Part shown: positions 1 to 12,077 of the stretch, piece after piece | How positions within the stretch are numbered: position 1 is the stretch's first letter | Layout: each line of letters begins with the position of its first letter | Source of the DNA: Diplosphaera chodatii | Taxonomy: Eukaryota; Chlorophyta; Trebouxiophyceae; Prasiolales; Stichococcaceae | Assembly: GCA_032358165.1 (NCBI GenBank) | Contig: JAALGY010000002.1 | Span: 62,001-126,000 of the forward strand | Direction: 5' to 3' | DNA: 64,000 nucleotides | Position numbers and translations under genes: made by a program | Notes under the pieces: generated by a model | What the model was told of the DNA's origin: nothing | Database searches by the model: none | What the model saw: the letters and a program-made list of their open reading frames with translations, nothing else

Positions 1-3000
1 CCGCCGCAGCCGCCGCGGGCGCCGCAGACCTTCGCGCCCTTCACCGAGCCGCTGTTCCTGTCGCCGCCGCCCCTCGGCGCCGTAAGGGTCGTCGGCTCCT
101 GGGCCCAGTGCGGTGAGCCGCTCAGCCACCTGTCAGCAGTCAAATAGTGGCGGTATGTAAAGTCAGCTGTCCCATTGCCGCCGCCGGGTGCCGTCAGTAT
201 TATATTGTCATGGGGGCGGTTTGGTGAGCACCCGCTGTACTAATGCAGGCCACTCGGAGTGAATTGCCAGTGCCAAGTCCACAACCATCGTGCTCAGCTC
301 ACTGGCTGACACAAGTCAGCGTGAACTATGTTTCCGAGTCATATCTGACGCTCTGGTGGTGGTCACGTTGCAGGGGGACGGTGGGGAAAACCTTCATACC
401 AGCTTCAGGACATCGCGTGGCCCGACACCGCCTGCATGGACGGCAGCGGCTGCGTGCGCAGCTCACCGGACTACTGGTGGGTGTCGGCAGTCCAGCTGCT
501 GCCTTCCTATCAGCCGCAGGATGCAGATGCGCATGGTGGCTGTGATAGCTCATTGCATGATGCTGGGCCTCATAGGCCAGTGTTGCCACAGCACAGGCTA
601 GCTGCATAATCATCAAGCATACAGCCAGTCTGCGTGTAGTGCATATTTCATGCGTACATCTGTGCACACGATCCAAAGCAGAACTGTGGATGCTGCAAAA
701 CCCTGCAGGCAGTGCCGCCCCGGGGAGCGCCCCACGCTGCCGGCGGCCGCACCAACCAGCGCTCCCGCCACCCCGTCGGCGGCGCCGACCGCCACCCCCG
801 CCGCTGCACGCCCCCCGGCGTCAGGGGACGCCAGCTCCACGCCACCCGCTGCAGGGCTGCCCACGGTGGCGCCCACCAAAGAGCCAGCCGCGCCGACGGC
901 TGCCGCCCTGCGGGTCGTGGGGTCCTGGTCCCAGTGCGGTGAGCTCAGCCCTTCCAGAATGTTATCACTGCATTGCCAGAAGTAACAGCTTGGCCGGGCT
1001 GTCGTGCAGAGTCAGGCCTTTGCCACAGTTTTTGGCCCTACTTTTGCGACTTCCGCAAGGGCTACTCCCGCCCACACATGGCAAACTCTGCACGACTGTG
1101 GCCTGCACCCGCTGAGCCCTTCTGATCTGCACTTCTGCTGCTGTTGTACAGGAGGGAAGTGGGGCAACGACAAATATGTACTGCAAGACATCGCATGGCC
1201 CGACACGATGTGCGCCCCCGGCAACGGCTGCGTGCGCGGCTCAGAAGCACACTGGTGAGCTGCCGACCTGGCTGCCCTCACTGCAGCTGTAGGTCATTGC
1301 AAGGCATCAGCGTACACAGCAGCTTTGGGGCACGGCGTGGCGGCAGATGCAGTCTTCTGCATGCGGTCACCCAGCGCAGCATGGTGTCTAGGCATCCACA
1401 CAATGTTGCAGGGTACCTCTTACAAGCCTCACGTGCAGTAGTCCTTGATACTGCACACCTCTACTCGCAGCAGTCATTGCCAGACTGTCTCAAACCTGAC
1501 CAAATAACTGCGTGCAGGCAGTGCCGCCCTGGGGAGCAGTCCACAGTCCCCGCAGCCCCCACCGCCGCCCCAACAGCGGCTCCAACCACCGCCGCCCCTT
1601 CCGCAGCCCCCACAGTCGCACCGGCCGGCTCCGACCTCGAGACGCCGCCGGCCGCCGCCGAGGCGTCGCCGCCGCTGTTCGGGGCCCTGCCCCCGCCGCG
1701 GCCGACCGAGGACCCCGTCACCGCAGCACCCACGGCGCCGCCGACGGCAGCGCCGAGCGCTGAGCCTCAAGTCAGGACCGTTGGCGCCTGGTCCCAGTGT
1801 GGTGAGGGCGTTAAGCCGTATGTGAACACCTTGTGAAAAGGCCGCGCAAGTGCTATGCCAGCGTGTAAGCGTCTTGGGCCGTACTGAAGCTGTGAGCGGT
1901 GTGGGTGTTGCTGATGTCGATTAGACTGGCTGCAACAGCACGCCCCATTCTGAGGTCGTTAGCTGCCTAATCCTGAGTCGATGAGAGTGTGTTGCGTCAG
2001 TGCCTCCAGCTGAGACAGTGCATGCTGTTGCTGTGCAGGGGGGAAATGGGGCAACGACAAGTACGCGCTTCAGGACATCGCTTGGCCGGACACCGTGTGC
2101 GCCGCCGGTAGCGGCTGCGTGCGTGGCACAGAGGCCCACTGGTAGGCGTCATTACTGCGAAGACTGCAACTGCATCTCATGGAACATGGACACCATTGGC
2201 CGGAGGCCTGCAGCTGTGGTCCCTGGCTGGGTGCTGGAAGGGCATGAGCTGGCGCTGCAGTCACAGAACTACCTAGAAGCAGCACGCTGAATGCTGGCGC
2301 ACCACACTATCAATGACACGACTACCGCGACATGCTGAACCCGTATGCTGAGGTACACTTGTCTTAGAGACATTTGGAAGAGTCCGGCGTGTTATCCATC
2401 TGCAGGCAGTGCCGCCCCGGGGAGGCGCCCACCACCCCTGCAGCGACGCCCGCGCCCACCGCAACCCCGACCCCCGCCCAGCCCACCCCGGAGGGGACCA
2501 CGCTGCCGCCGTCGGGACCCGCGCCCACAGCCGCGCCCGCTGCGCCGACGCAGCTCGCCAACATGTGGTCCCAATGCGGTGAGCATCCCTGCAGCTGCTG
2601 ATCTGGCCAGGCAGTCTGAGAGACGCTCTGTGCAGCGGCAGCGGCGGCAGCAGCAGCGGCAGTGGCAGCACAGCAGCAGCAGCAGCAGCAGCAGCGGCTA
2701 GAGCGGCAGCAGCGGCTGCAGCGGCAGGCAACAGCATCGGATGCAGTGCAGAAATGCAACTTAAACAGTGCAAAGCAGGCACACACTATGCTCAAGAGCA
2801 TGGGTCAGTATCAACCTGTTCACAACTGTGTGCAGGGGGGCGCTGGGGCAACGCAAAATACGCGCTGCAGGACATCGCGTGGCCCGACACCTCCTGCATC
2901 GACGGCAGCGCCTGCACCCGGCTGTCTGCCGATTACTGGTGCGTACAAAGCAATGAGCCGGTGGAGTGCTCGCTGCATGGGCTGCTGTCGGCCGCACCTG

Positions 3001-4377
3001 CCTTTCCGCCAGCGCCCTGCCCGGCGCCGCCTGTAGCTGGGGGCAGCCTCTCCTCAGATGTCTGATTCAGGCTGCCTGAAGCAGGCCGCGCCACCTCGTT
3101 TTGGGCACTGCAGCCGCAGCGGCCGCCTTTCACTCCAACCAGAGCAATGCTATGACCGTCTATGGCAAACTTCGGTGTTTCTACCCTCGACATGAAGCTG
3201 ACAGGAAGCTGACGGACGCCTGTACATGCACTTTACAGGCAGTGCCGGCCGCTGCCGCCGACGGCGGCTCCGACGGCGGCACCCACTCAGGCACCCACCG
3301 CCGCCCCGGTCGCCGGATTGCCCACCCAGGCGCCAACCTCAGACGCCCCCACTGCAGGTGTGTTGAGTGCGGCATGTCGTGGGTTCACATACTGAGTGCC
3401 TTGCCACGCTGTCTAGTGTGCGCTCAGGCCGGGTCAGCTGCGCTATGCGATGTGACATCCCGTAGAAGCACCCTCAGTGCCCAGCCTGCTGCCCTGTAGT
3501 GCCGGCGCCTCCACCTGGCGCCTCCGGCCCGCCCACCTACGCCACGCGGCCCGGCCCCGCAGCGCAGCCGCCGCCTGCGACGGACGCCCCCACCGACGGC
3601 CCGACAGCCGCCGCCACATCCCCGCCGTCGATGGTTGCAGGCGATGCGCCATCTGACCCGCCGCCGCCACCGCCGCCGCCGCCGCAGGTCACCCGCATGA
3701 GGCTGGCCGGCGCCTGGGGCCAGTGCGGTGCGCAGCTCATTTAAGGAACTGACAGTGCTTCTGACAGTAAACACACAACAGCTGATGTCATGCGTAGGGC
3801 CAGTGCGGTGCGCAGTACTCCCAAGGAAATGACAGTACTGATGACAATTATCATGCAGCAGCTGACGTCACACCCTTTCTTCGAACTCCCTGGCGTCAGT
3901 GCACAGTCCCAAAGCTCGGGCGTTCCCAGGGCCGCTGGAATGCCAGGGGGCGATACTGGGCGTCACAAGTACATGCATATGAGCACCGTGTGGCTCTGGC
4001 TGACGGCTGGCGCTGTGCTGCAGGGGGGCTGTGGGGCAACGCGGCGTCCCCGACAGACGCCCAGTGGCGCGACACAATGTGCTCATCCGGCGCCACCTGC
4101 ACCCGGCTCAGCGCCGCCTACTGGTGCGCTGCAGCCGCTGTGTCGGCCGTGGTCTGGGTCAGGTTCGATTGCGGCGGAGGGTTCAAAGAGGAACTCGAAA
4201 GCTGCCGCGCACTGCTGTGCTCATGATTGGTTGTGGCGCTCAGTCCAAAGCCACTGCACTCACATCTAGACTGGTTCAAGGCTCTGTGAACAATGCAGCG
4301 TCCAAGGTACCAATAATGATGCGACAGTGCACTGGCAAACCCCCTTCATGCTTGTGCGCAGGCAATGCCGACCTTGA
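1..4377 (+). CDS. Multi-CBM1 (cellulose-binding) secreted/surface protein, 3' part
   Basis: Partial gene entering from the left edge. Exons: 1-112, 374-476, 709-938, 1152-1254, 1518-1801, 2039-2141, 2406-2578, 2836-2938, 3239-3357, 3500-3727, 4024-4123, 4362-4377. Together they give 1674 nt (557 codons plus TGA) in one frame. Five modules follow the fungal-type CBM1 plan: W-x-QCGG, a GxWGN-like turn, C-x3-G-x-x-C, then YW or HW followed by QC, i.e. four cysteines plus aromatic residues. Linkers between modules are Pro/Ala/Thr-rich, typical of extracellular glycosylated spacers. The fifth module ends QCRP and stops at once. CBM1 domains of known family members bind crystalline cellulose or related glycans through an aromatic face. 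No catalytic domain lies in the visible part, but one could lie upstream, so a glycoside hydrolase or a wall scaffold are both possible. The loop between GGxWG and the second Cys is longer than in typical fungal CBM1. Introns sit at the same two places in every module. Confidence 0.85.
2671..2695. repeat. (CAG)8 microsatellite in an intron of the CBM1 gene
   Basis: A short, nearly pure CAG run lies in the intron between exons 2406-2578 and 2836-2938, within a wider CAG/CGG-rich tract from 2630. It is not part of the deduced coding sequence. Confidence 0.8.
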
Positions 4378-5590
4378 GGGATGCGCCAGCTGCTGCACGT
4401 CATAGGTTCAGGCGTCCACCCTGCAGACGGCGGCGCAGGCTCACGCAGCAGCGGTCCCAGATGCAGGTCCTCGGCCTCTGGGGTTCAGCAGAAGTCTGGT
4501 GAAGTACGAAGGCATAAAAGGCCACCTTTCAGCATTCAGCAGAATTGCAGCTGCAATATCACGTGTTGCAGCATCTGTAGGTAGAGCAGCATGTCACAGT
4601 CAGCCGGCCAGAGGTGGCCACACTGCGCTGGCCTTGGTAGATGTCCATCCTGCATGTCTTCCAGCTTTGTCTGTCGAGCTCAGCACTCAGGTAGCACGTC
4701 AGCTTGTCAGGCAAAAAGCCTTGCTTTGTGCCCATGCCCCCTATTGTTTACTGGGGTGCATGCGTGTTGGTCGATAGTGCAGAATCGAGTAGGTAGACTC
4801 AGTGCAGTGATCAAGTCAGCGCTTTCAAGTAGAATTTTGTTATTGCGCCGGTAGCTTGTGGTCAACATGTGTATGCTGTTTGGTGAAGCGCAACGCCCAG
4901 TGGTACACAATGTATCCAGGCAGAAAATGTGTTTACATTTCCTGAAAGTGCTACTCATATCAGACTGTACGGAAAACACTCCAGCCCCTCCCCTTCAAAC
5001 AACAGCACTGACAATTGCAGCAACAAAGCAGCACCGCTCATGGCCACGTCGGCATATATCTCCCATGCCTGACATGCAGCAGGCATGTCCCCTTGACAGC
5101 TACCTTGAACGCAAGCAAAGAACTCTAGCACAAGCGCTTGACAGCTACCTTGAATGCAAGTAAAGAACTCTAGCACAAGCGCAGGACCAACATACAGGCT
5201 GGAGCTGATGCAGCCTGGTGACACGAACTGTCTACAGTATCACTACCAGTACCTGCGCAGGCAGGTTTCGTCAACACAAGGTGTCAGCAAAATTGCACGC
5301 CCCTACAGTGATGACACAGGTGCTGGGATCGATGGCAAGACTTGCGCAAGGCGTGGTGCCTGACTGCTGGTCGGTGCACCATGCGTTGCTTGCCGCCGCT
5401 GCCATCATTTTAAAGAAAGGCGCCGCCCATCTGACCTTCAGGTGCAGTTCAGGGGCATGGTCACCCAGGTAAGAGCAGCGGGCGGAGGTGCTGAAAGGCG
5501 AGGGTTTAGGGTTGCCCTGGTCCCATTCGTACTCGCTGGCCGAAACAGCTGTTTACTATAGAGTCTGAGTTTCTGCGGCACTGCGCCATC
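4378..5590. other. Intergenic stretch between the CBM1 gene and RLK1 3' repeats
   Basis: No supported gene. It is relatively AT-richer than its flanks. It holds the 3' flank of the CBM1 gene, the 45-bp tandem duplication at 5092-5181, and an isolated telomere-like GGGTTTAGGG motif at about 5502-5511. Confidence 0.6.
5092..5181. repeat. Tandem duplication, 2 x 45 bp
   Basis: Unit 5092-5136 begins CTTGACAGCTACCTTGAA and is repeated at 5137-5181 with about two mismatches. The position is intergenic and no coding meaning is seen. Confidence 0.9.
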
Positions 5591-5594
5591 TGGT

Positions 5595-6120
5595 GGCCTG
5601 TGCCGCTGCTGCTGGCGGCGGCACACCAGGGCTGCCGCTGTCCTGCTGCAATGGCGGCGGGCGCCTACCAACAGCTTCGGAACGCTGCTGGTGCGCAAAG
5701 ACGCTGTGGTGACGTGGCTGCTGCTCATCTGGCGTTTGTCGCAGCTGCCGGCGGCGGGGAATAGCTGTCTGTGCTGCCCTGCAGCGCCTCAAACCGCCGC
5801 CACAAGCTACGCTGCTGTCGTCTATGTCAGAAACACCCATCGAACGGCGGATCTGCTGGTCAGGCGGCATCTGACGCGGCTGCTGGCGGCGGCGCAGCAG
5901 CGTCCGCGCTGCCCTGCAGCGCCTCGAGCGCCGTCTCGAACTGCGCTGCCGCCGGCCGGGCCAAGACACTCAGCTCGCGGCTCTACCGCTGATCATGCTG
6001 CGCTTGACGCGGCCGCCACCGGCAGCTGTGGACTGGGGTCCGGGCTGCCCTGCAGCGCCTCGAGCGCCGCCACGAGCTGCGCCGCCGTCGGCCGCGCCGT
6101 GACGTCCCGGGACAGGCACG
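5595..6120. repeat. About 135-bp degenerate tandem repeat over RLK1 last exon and 3' flank
   Basis: The string TGCCCTGCAGCGCCTC recurs at 5775, 5910 and 6046 (spacings 135 and 136), and a weaker copy seems to start near 5635. The 6046 copy is the reverse strand of the terminal coding part of RLK1 (around the ALEALQGS peptide); the others lie beyond its stop. The kinase tail has therefore been amplified downstream, and the copies still read partly as the same C-terminal peptide on the minus strand. Confidence 0.75.
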
Positions 6121-9100
6121 CCTCTATGAGCGCCGCGGCGGCGTCGCAGCACTCGACGCCCACCTCAATGCCCCTGCAGCCATCGGATTCCTAACTCAAA
6201 GAGTCTGCCAGGTGAGCAGCTGGTGTGGTAAGCAGGCGCCGTTGGTCCCAAACTGTCGACTTGGCATCTGGTGGCGGGAATCTGACAGCAATAGGCAGTC
6301 TTCTCGTTTGAGGTTCGGGTAATTTCAGGGGGTGTATTCAGCAAGGGGTATGACGTACCGCATCCGGGCCCGGACGGGCAGCTCCCCGGTGACCAGCTCC
6401 CACAGCACCACGCCAAACGCGTAGCAGTCCCCCGCCTGCACATGCAGCGAGGAGCAAAGTCTGCGGTTCACCCGTACGCCGGAGATGCTGCCGCAACACC
6501 GCGGTCGTAATGCTGCTGCGGGGTGGCATGCCGATAGAGGCGTTCCAGCACCTGAGCTGCTGTGCCGGCGGCTGCTGCATCGGCGGGGGGGCTGGTGCCC
6601 ATCAGCACCTCCGGGGGCAGGTACACCTGCAGCCAGGGTTTAGGGCTCAGGAAGCATCCCGTTGACGGACAGCGCGCAGCTCAGAGCCCCAGCGCCAGCC
6701 CCGAGCGGTTTTGGGGTTGCAGGGTTTAGGGAGCGCAGCACAGGCTCTGCAGTGTTGGCAGCCAGCACATGCCATCTGTCAGCCGCCCAGACGGCTGCTC
6801 AAATGCACAGGGGCAGCGGCACTTGCGGCGGCGGCTGGAGTGTGACTCACGAAGGTGCCCTCGGGTGCGTTCAGCCTCAGGGTGGCCAGGTGGCAGGCGA
6901 GGCCCACGTCCGCCACCTTGGCGCGCCCCGAGCCGTCCAGCAGGATGTTGCTGCTCTTGATGTCCCTGCGGTGTGATGCAGGGTCTACACGAGCTCGTAT
7001 GCAGCAGACTGTGATGACAGTGGCGTCTAAAACCCTGCGGCGGTGGCGGTGCCTTGCGAAAACACATCCAGATAGCTGTATGCCTCCTGCTTACCCGGGT
7101 ATGTGGGGGGTTGTTCCACATACTCAGGCACACGTTGGAGAGTACATTGTACTTAACTACCTGCAGCGGCGGCAGCACTGGACAGAGGGTTTTGTGCCGT
7201 GGACCCACCTGTGCACCACATCGCAGGAGTGCAGGTAGGCGAGCCCCCGGGCCGCGTCCAGTGCGACGGCGCGACCGCGGTGGCGCCACAGCAGCGGCGG
7301 CCCCAGCACCGGGTCGCTCAGCAGCCGGCGCAGGTTGCCGCCAGCGCAGAACCTGAGCATACAGGCAGCTGTTAGGGCGCAGTGAGTTTGTGGCATGGTA
7401 TGTGATCTTGCCAGCCCTGCATTCGTGTCCAGTAAAAAATATGATAGTCCAGCTGCAGCTGCACGACGGCCAAGTGGTTGACGGAGGGCAGCCACACCGA
7501 CATACATTTGAGCGGCAGTGTCCTGCAAGTCATGCAAGTCAGGAGGTTACAGGGCAGGTCAGCAGCCAGCTCACTCCATGACGAGCACGGCATCGGCGGC
7601 GTGCTGCAGGCTGGCGCCGTAGAACTGCACCACGTTTGCGTCCCGCGACACATGGCGCATCAGCGCCACCTCCCGCCGCAGCCTGCCGCCACAGTCGAAA
7701 ACGAGAGGCATCACATTTGATACGCCAGTGATAATGGCGTCGTCTGGTGTATGCCCTGGGCACCGGGGCACAGGGGCAGCAGCGCTGTGCACAGCAGCAG
7801 CAGTCCCAAGGGTGCCACAGGTGTGCATGACAACAGCTCAGCAATTTAACAGAGCCAAGCAGACAAGCCTCCAGGGGGCGTGCATATTGCCTTTTAAAAA
7901 CAGAGGTTACCTGGCCAGCGTGGCGGGCTGCGCGGTTGCCGCCGCCGACAGTACCTTCAGCGCCACCTTTTGGCCTCCGGACTCCCGCTGCCCCAGGTAC
8001 ACCTGCAGTGCAACCCACCGCGCGGCTGTCAGTACCGGAGCAGCGCTGCGCCTCGCGCAAGGGACGTTCGGCCTGCGATCTGGCAAGCACAGGGCACCCA
8101 GCGGCAACATATGAGGAAAGCAGGAGAACACAGCCGGCGCAGCTGCAGCGGGGTGCGCCCGGCTGCACCAGCTGCCCAGCAGCGCGCAGCACCGCAGAAT
8201 GACCGACATGCCAGGTGTCAGCACTTCAGCACGACAGCTGCAGACAGAGGGCTAAGGTTTTGAGGGATGTGCCTTTGAACCATAGCCCGACTACAGAAGC
8301 ACACCCACCTCGGAGGAGGCGCCCCGGCCAATCGGCTGCCGCCGGCCCGCGGCGTCGGTGAAGAAGTCCACCCAGCAGCCGTCGGCGCCATCCTCGATGA
8401 ACAGGCGCTGGGCGTCAGGGTTTAGGGTTTTGAGCCCTGCGGCCGCGCGCGCGTCCTCCCATGGCCAGGCCTCCGCTTTCTGGTGTGCGCTGCTGTCACG
8501 CAGCCGCCGCTGCCGCTGCCGGCGCAGGTGGGCCCAGCGTGCGACTGCAGGGTGACCGCAAAACGGTCAACGAGTGACGGTGCGGCATATGCTACAGCTG
8601 CAGCAGATGCAGGTCTCCACACAGCGCTTTGCCACGGTCTGCTGAGTCAGCATCGAGCCCTGGTTCGTCAGGCAGTGTCAGAAGTTGAACACTGCGAGGC
8701 TCACCCAACAAAGCAGTCAGGACAGCCAGAGCGACCACCGTCAGCGCGACAGCCACTCCGATCGTGGTCATTGAAAAGGCTGGTCTCCTGCTGTCGTTCA
8801 TCAGTTCCTCAGCCCCAGTGCAAACTGTGATGAGGGCGGCAGCTAAAACTTGAAGAAGGCATGTGCCACTGCAATGGTGCTGCCGAAGAGACAGCACGAC
8901 TCAGGCGGTGTGTTACACATGCATGCTCGCACCGCTGAACATTGCTGGTTGCCACAGGTGCAGGCGCAGCCTGCGAGCTGATGATAACTACCGTGCCATT
9001 CGCTGCGACCTGTGAAGCGCATGAAATGGCTTGGAAGACATGTGCCACGCGGCATGGAGACCCTGCAGCAGGCAGCTGGACGGCAGCAGCTGGACGAACT

Positions 9101-11043
9101 TCACAGCAGGTTACCTGGCTGGTGGACGACTGAAGCAGGCTCAAAAGTGACAGCCGGTAGCCGTGCTGAGCTGTGGCTGCTGGGAGCAGTGGGGTGACCT
9201 GCGAAAACGCAGGAGGGTTTGTTGCAGTGGTGGAGCGCCAACCCTGTGGATGGTGTCCATGCCAGCAGCACACCATTCATGGCATGGGGTGACAGAGCGG
9301 CAGTCGGAACTTTGCCACCAGCACAGATGTCTCACCGCTGGCCACACCACAGCTGGTGACGCTGCAGATGCGCTCCCCACGTACTGGTACCACACTTCGG
9401 CGATGCCACTGGCTAACTCTGCAGACGCTCCTCTACAGGCAACACACCACCAAGTCTGGCCTGAAGCACAGGCATGCCTGCCATACACACACAGCATGGC
9501 CGGCGCTGCAGAAACCACAGGCACGACAGCAGGCGCTGCACATTTCGGCCGCTTCGGTGCACATGCTCTGCTGCCAGCTCCAGGGTGGCACTTTTTAAAA
9601 CCTCACAGCTCACCTTGCTGAGTCTGTTGCTGACCGCCGCCAGGCGGAGATGTTTGCTGCCAAGATGTCCACCGGGAGGCCGGCCTGCGCCGCAGCCTCT
9701 GCGAACCCCAGCAGGAAGCTGGTTTGCGCTGCGACGCTGGTCAGCAGCGGCTGACCGCCCGTCGAAGTAATCTGCACGGCAGCACTGAAGATGCTCAGCC
9801 TGGCGCATTGGTACCTGAGGCAACTCCAGTTCGTTGATGTGTTCGGATGCTCTGTAAAAATACGGCATCCACCAGCACGCAGCAGCAGATGGACTCCCAC
9901 CCTGATGACGCTGTGGCAGGCCACGCTGAAACCTGAGGGCGGGCTGGACTGCGCTGTGTCCCCTGCTGCTAGCTGTGCCTTGACAATCTCGGGCGCCGGA
10001 TCAGCGCGGGCGGTGAGCGCCAAGGTGGTGGCATACACTCCAGCCTGGGGTCATCAGCCGAGGCACTCACTGGCTTGGCTGGTTGTGAGAGCGAGTGGCG
10101 AATGCGGCGGATCACTCGAGACCAGCTGAAGGATGCTTCACAGCGCCTTGCCACAAATCCACAGCCGTGTACCTGTCCGCCGTACGCCTTCTGGGTGGGA
10201 AGCGACCGCACTAGTGCTTTGAATGTCAGCTGCGCCTGAGCGGTCTCGTTGGCGGCCCTGATGTACACCACGGCCTCCTCATCTACCGCCTCCAGCTGCT
10301 GAAGCCCTGCACTGGGGACTCAGCCTTTCAGCCAGCTGTTGTACCTTTCAGCCTTGGTGTGCACTTGGACGGGTTGACATATGCAGGCAGAAGTATCTGG
10401 CTGTTCCAGAGGGCACCTGTTGCAATGGCCGGATGCTCCGTGTAGCGAACAAACCGGATCGTGCATGCGCCCGGCCGGTTGTTTGTGATCTCCTGCAAAG
10501 GTCACGCTGGACATTGGCAGGCGTCATGAACACAGTGCGCCGCTTGCTGACTATGGGCGGCGTTGACTCGGTGTGTGCAACACTGAAACCGTATATTGCG
10601 TTCAGTTGCAGCGCAGGCCGCGCCTGCTGTACGAAAGTGCGCCAGCCTGTCTCCAAAGCTGCACGTTGCTGCACCATGCCGCGCCCGACCATCCGGAAGA
10701 TGCAGCGGTAGAGTGGCCTGCACATCAGTCGCCTTTCCAGTGTTCCTGGCGTTTCACTGGTACTTCTGCAATGTGCTCAACAGTGCAGATGTGTGATCTG
10801 AGTGCATCATGCAGCAGGTTGCGCCTGGGCTGACATGCAGCGTATTCACAGGTAGCCGCGAGGCACTGGCCACTTGGCAGCGGACATGACTCCATGGTTG
10901 GGCCTGCTGCTGCCCGCTCTGGCCGCCTGCAACAACCGCCTGACAGAGCCGCCGTGATGCAGGCCGCTGGGCCGCTGACTGTCTGCAGCAAAGCCTGCCG
11001 CCAGCACATGCACACATGCCAGCAGCAGCGCCCATCGCAGCAT
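5993..11043 (-). CDS. Receptor-like Ser/Thr kinase 1 (RLK1), TKL-type
   Basis: Nineteen exons (minus): 11043-10850, 10717-10552, 10492-10417, 10306-10173, 10044-9933, 9851-9614, 9432-9336, 9198-9115, 9009-8933, 8787-8705, 8597-8500, 8407-8309, 8002-7911, 7682-7575, 7352-7209, 6965-6851, 6626-6552, 6435-6359, 6173-5993. They sum to 2250 nt, 749 aa. The N-terminus MLRWALLLACVHVLAAGFA is a clear signal peptide, which fixes the start. An ectodomain of about 370 residues matches no family I recognise. The TM helix is in exon 10 (TTIGVAVALTVVALAVLTAL). The kinase domain shows the Gly loop IGRGASSEV, VALK lysine, REVALM helix C, HRDIKSSN catalytic loop, ADVG (DVG instead of DFG), PPE and the VVLWELVTGELP helix. 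It should phosphorylate Ser/Thr at the plasma membrane in response to an unknown ligand. The ends of exons 2 and 11 are the least certain. Confidence 0.85.
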
Positions 11044-12077
11044 ACGTTAGCCGCAAGCTGCTGTTTCTCCTTTACATGAGTGAGAGCAGCTCAGCAGACC
11101 CCATTACCAGCACCCAGCACTGCAATGCCTGTGCTGTTAATCCATGTGGCAGCGTAAACAGCTCCGCAGCAGCCGCTGTGGTCTTTGCAGGGCTGAGTGC
11201 TGAGTTTAGTAAGGAGGTTGAAGCCAGGCAGCAAGAGAAAGAGCGCTTTCACGGCCAACTCTGACAGCCTTGCAGGTGTCACATGACCATGCACCCTGGC
11301 CCCAACGGGGCAACTTTTGACCTGGGGCTGTGCGGTGCTCGACCTGGGCTACTTCAGCGTGCTGTCAGTCACCGGTAGGCTGCACAGCCAGGCGTGCGAT
11401 ACACCAGGGTGGATGATGACGAACAGGTGTTGGTGGCCAGCTGACACATGACGCAGGCTGTAATCTTATGCGGCCCTAGAGTCCGCCACCTGCGCTGTAA
11501 CAGCTGGAATCTAGCTGTCAGCGTAGCGCTAAGATCGTTGTACCAGATCAGCTGTGCGATTTGGTACAGAACGCGTGCAAGCAAGGAACCCAAAAGTGCA
11601 AAAGTGCATGCGTGCACCCCAGCTGGTCTGCTGGCAGATTGGCACTGCTGCTCTCGAGAATGCTGTGCATACTGACCTGCAGCTGTGTGGATTGCCAACG
11701 GGGCAACATGCCTGCGGTACGCCACTGTTAGCTGGCTGACATCCACCGTGGCTGACCAGGCAAACCCGAACCGGGCTCGAAGCTCACTTCTGCAGGTGTG
11801 CATGCGCACCTGGCCTGCTCTGTGAAGCCTCACAGCAGCCCTGATGTCCAGCTGAAGCTAGGCTATCAAGGTTGTGTGGCGACCATGCCTCAGGTTGCGA
11901 GCCAGAGATCTGCCTTGAAGCTCAGCTGCCAGCGTTGCAGCAACAGCACCGACTCACTCTGTTCAAACTGTCTTCTGAGGAGCCCAGTGCCCCTCAGATC
12001 ACGGCTCAGAGTGGCTCCTGTCGCTGTACCTCTAGATGGTAGCATCTGTGTTACGCAGGTTTGCAGGGAGGAGCAGA
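11044..12077. promoter_or_regulatory. Shared intergenic region of the divergent RLK pair
   Basis: About 1.03 kb separates the two divergent start codons (11043 minus, 12078 plus), so it must hold both promoters and 5' UTRs. I see no convincing TATA box and no ORF with coding character. A bidirectional promoter is inferred from position only. Confidence 0.5.

Noticed and set aside
5502..5511. GGGTTTAGGG as a sign of a chromosome end
   Set aside because: Only one or two heptamers occur at each place, inside ordinary gene territory; not a telomeric array.
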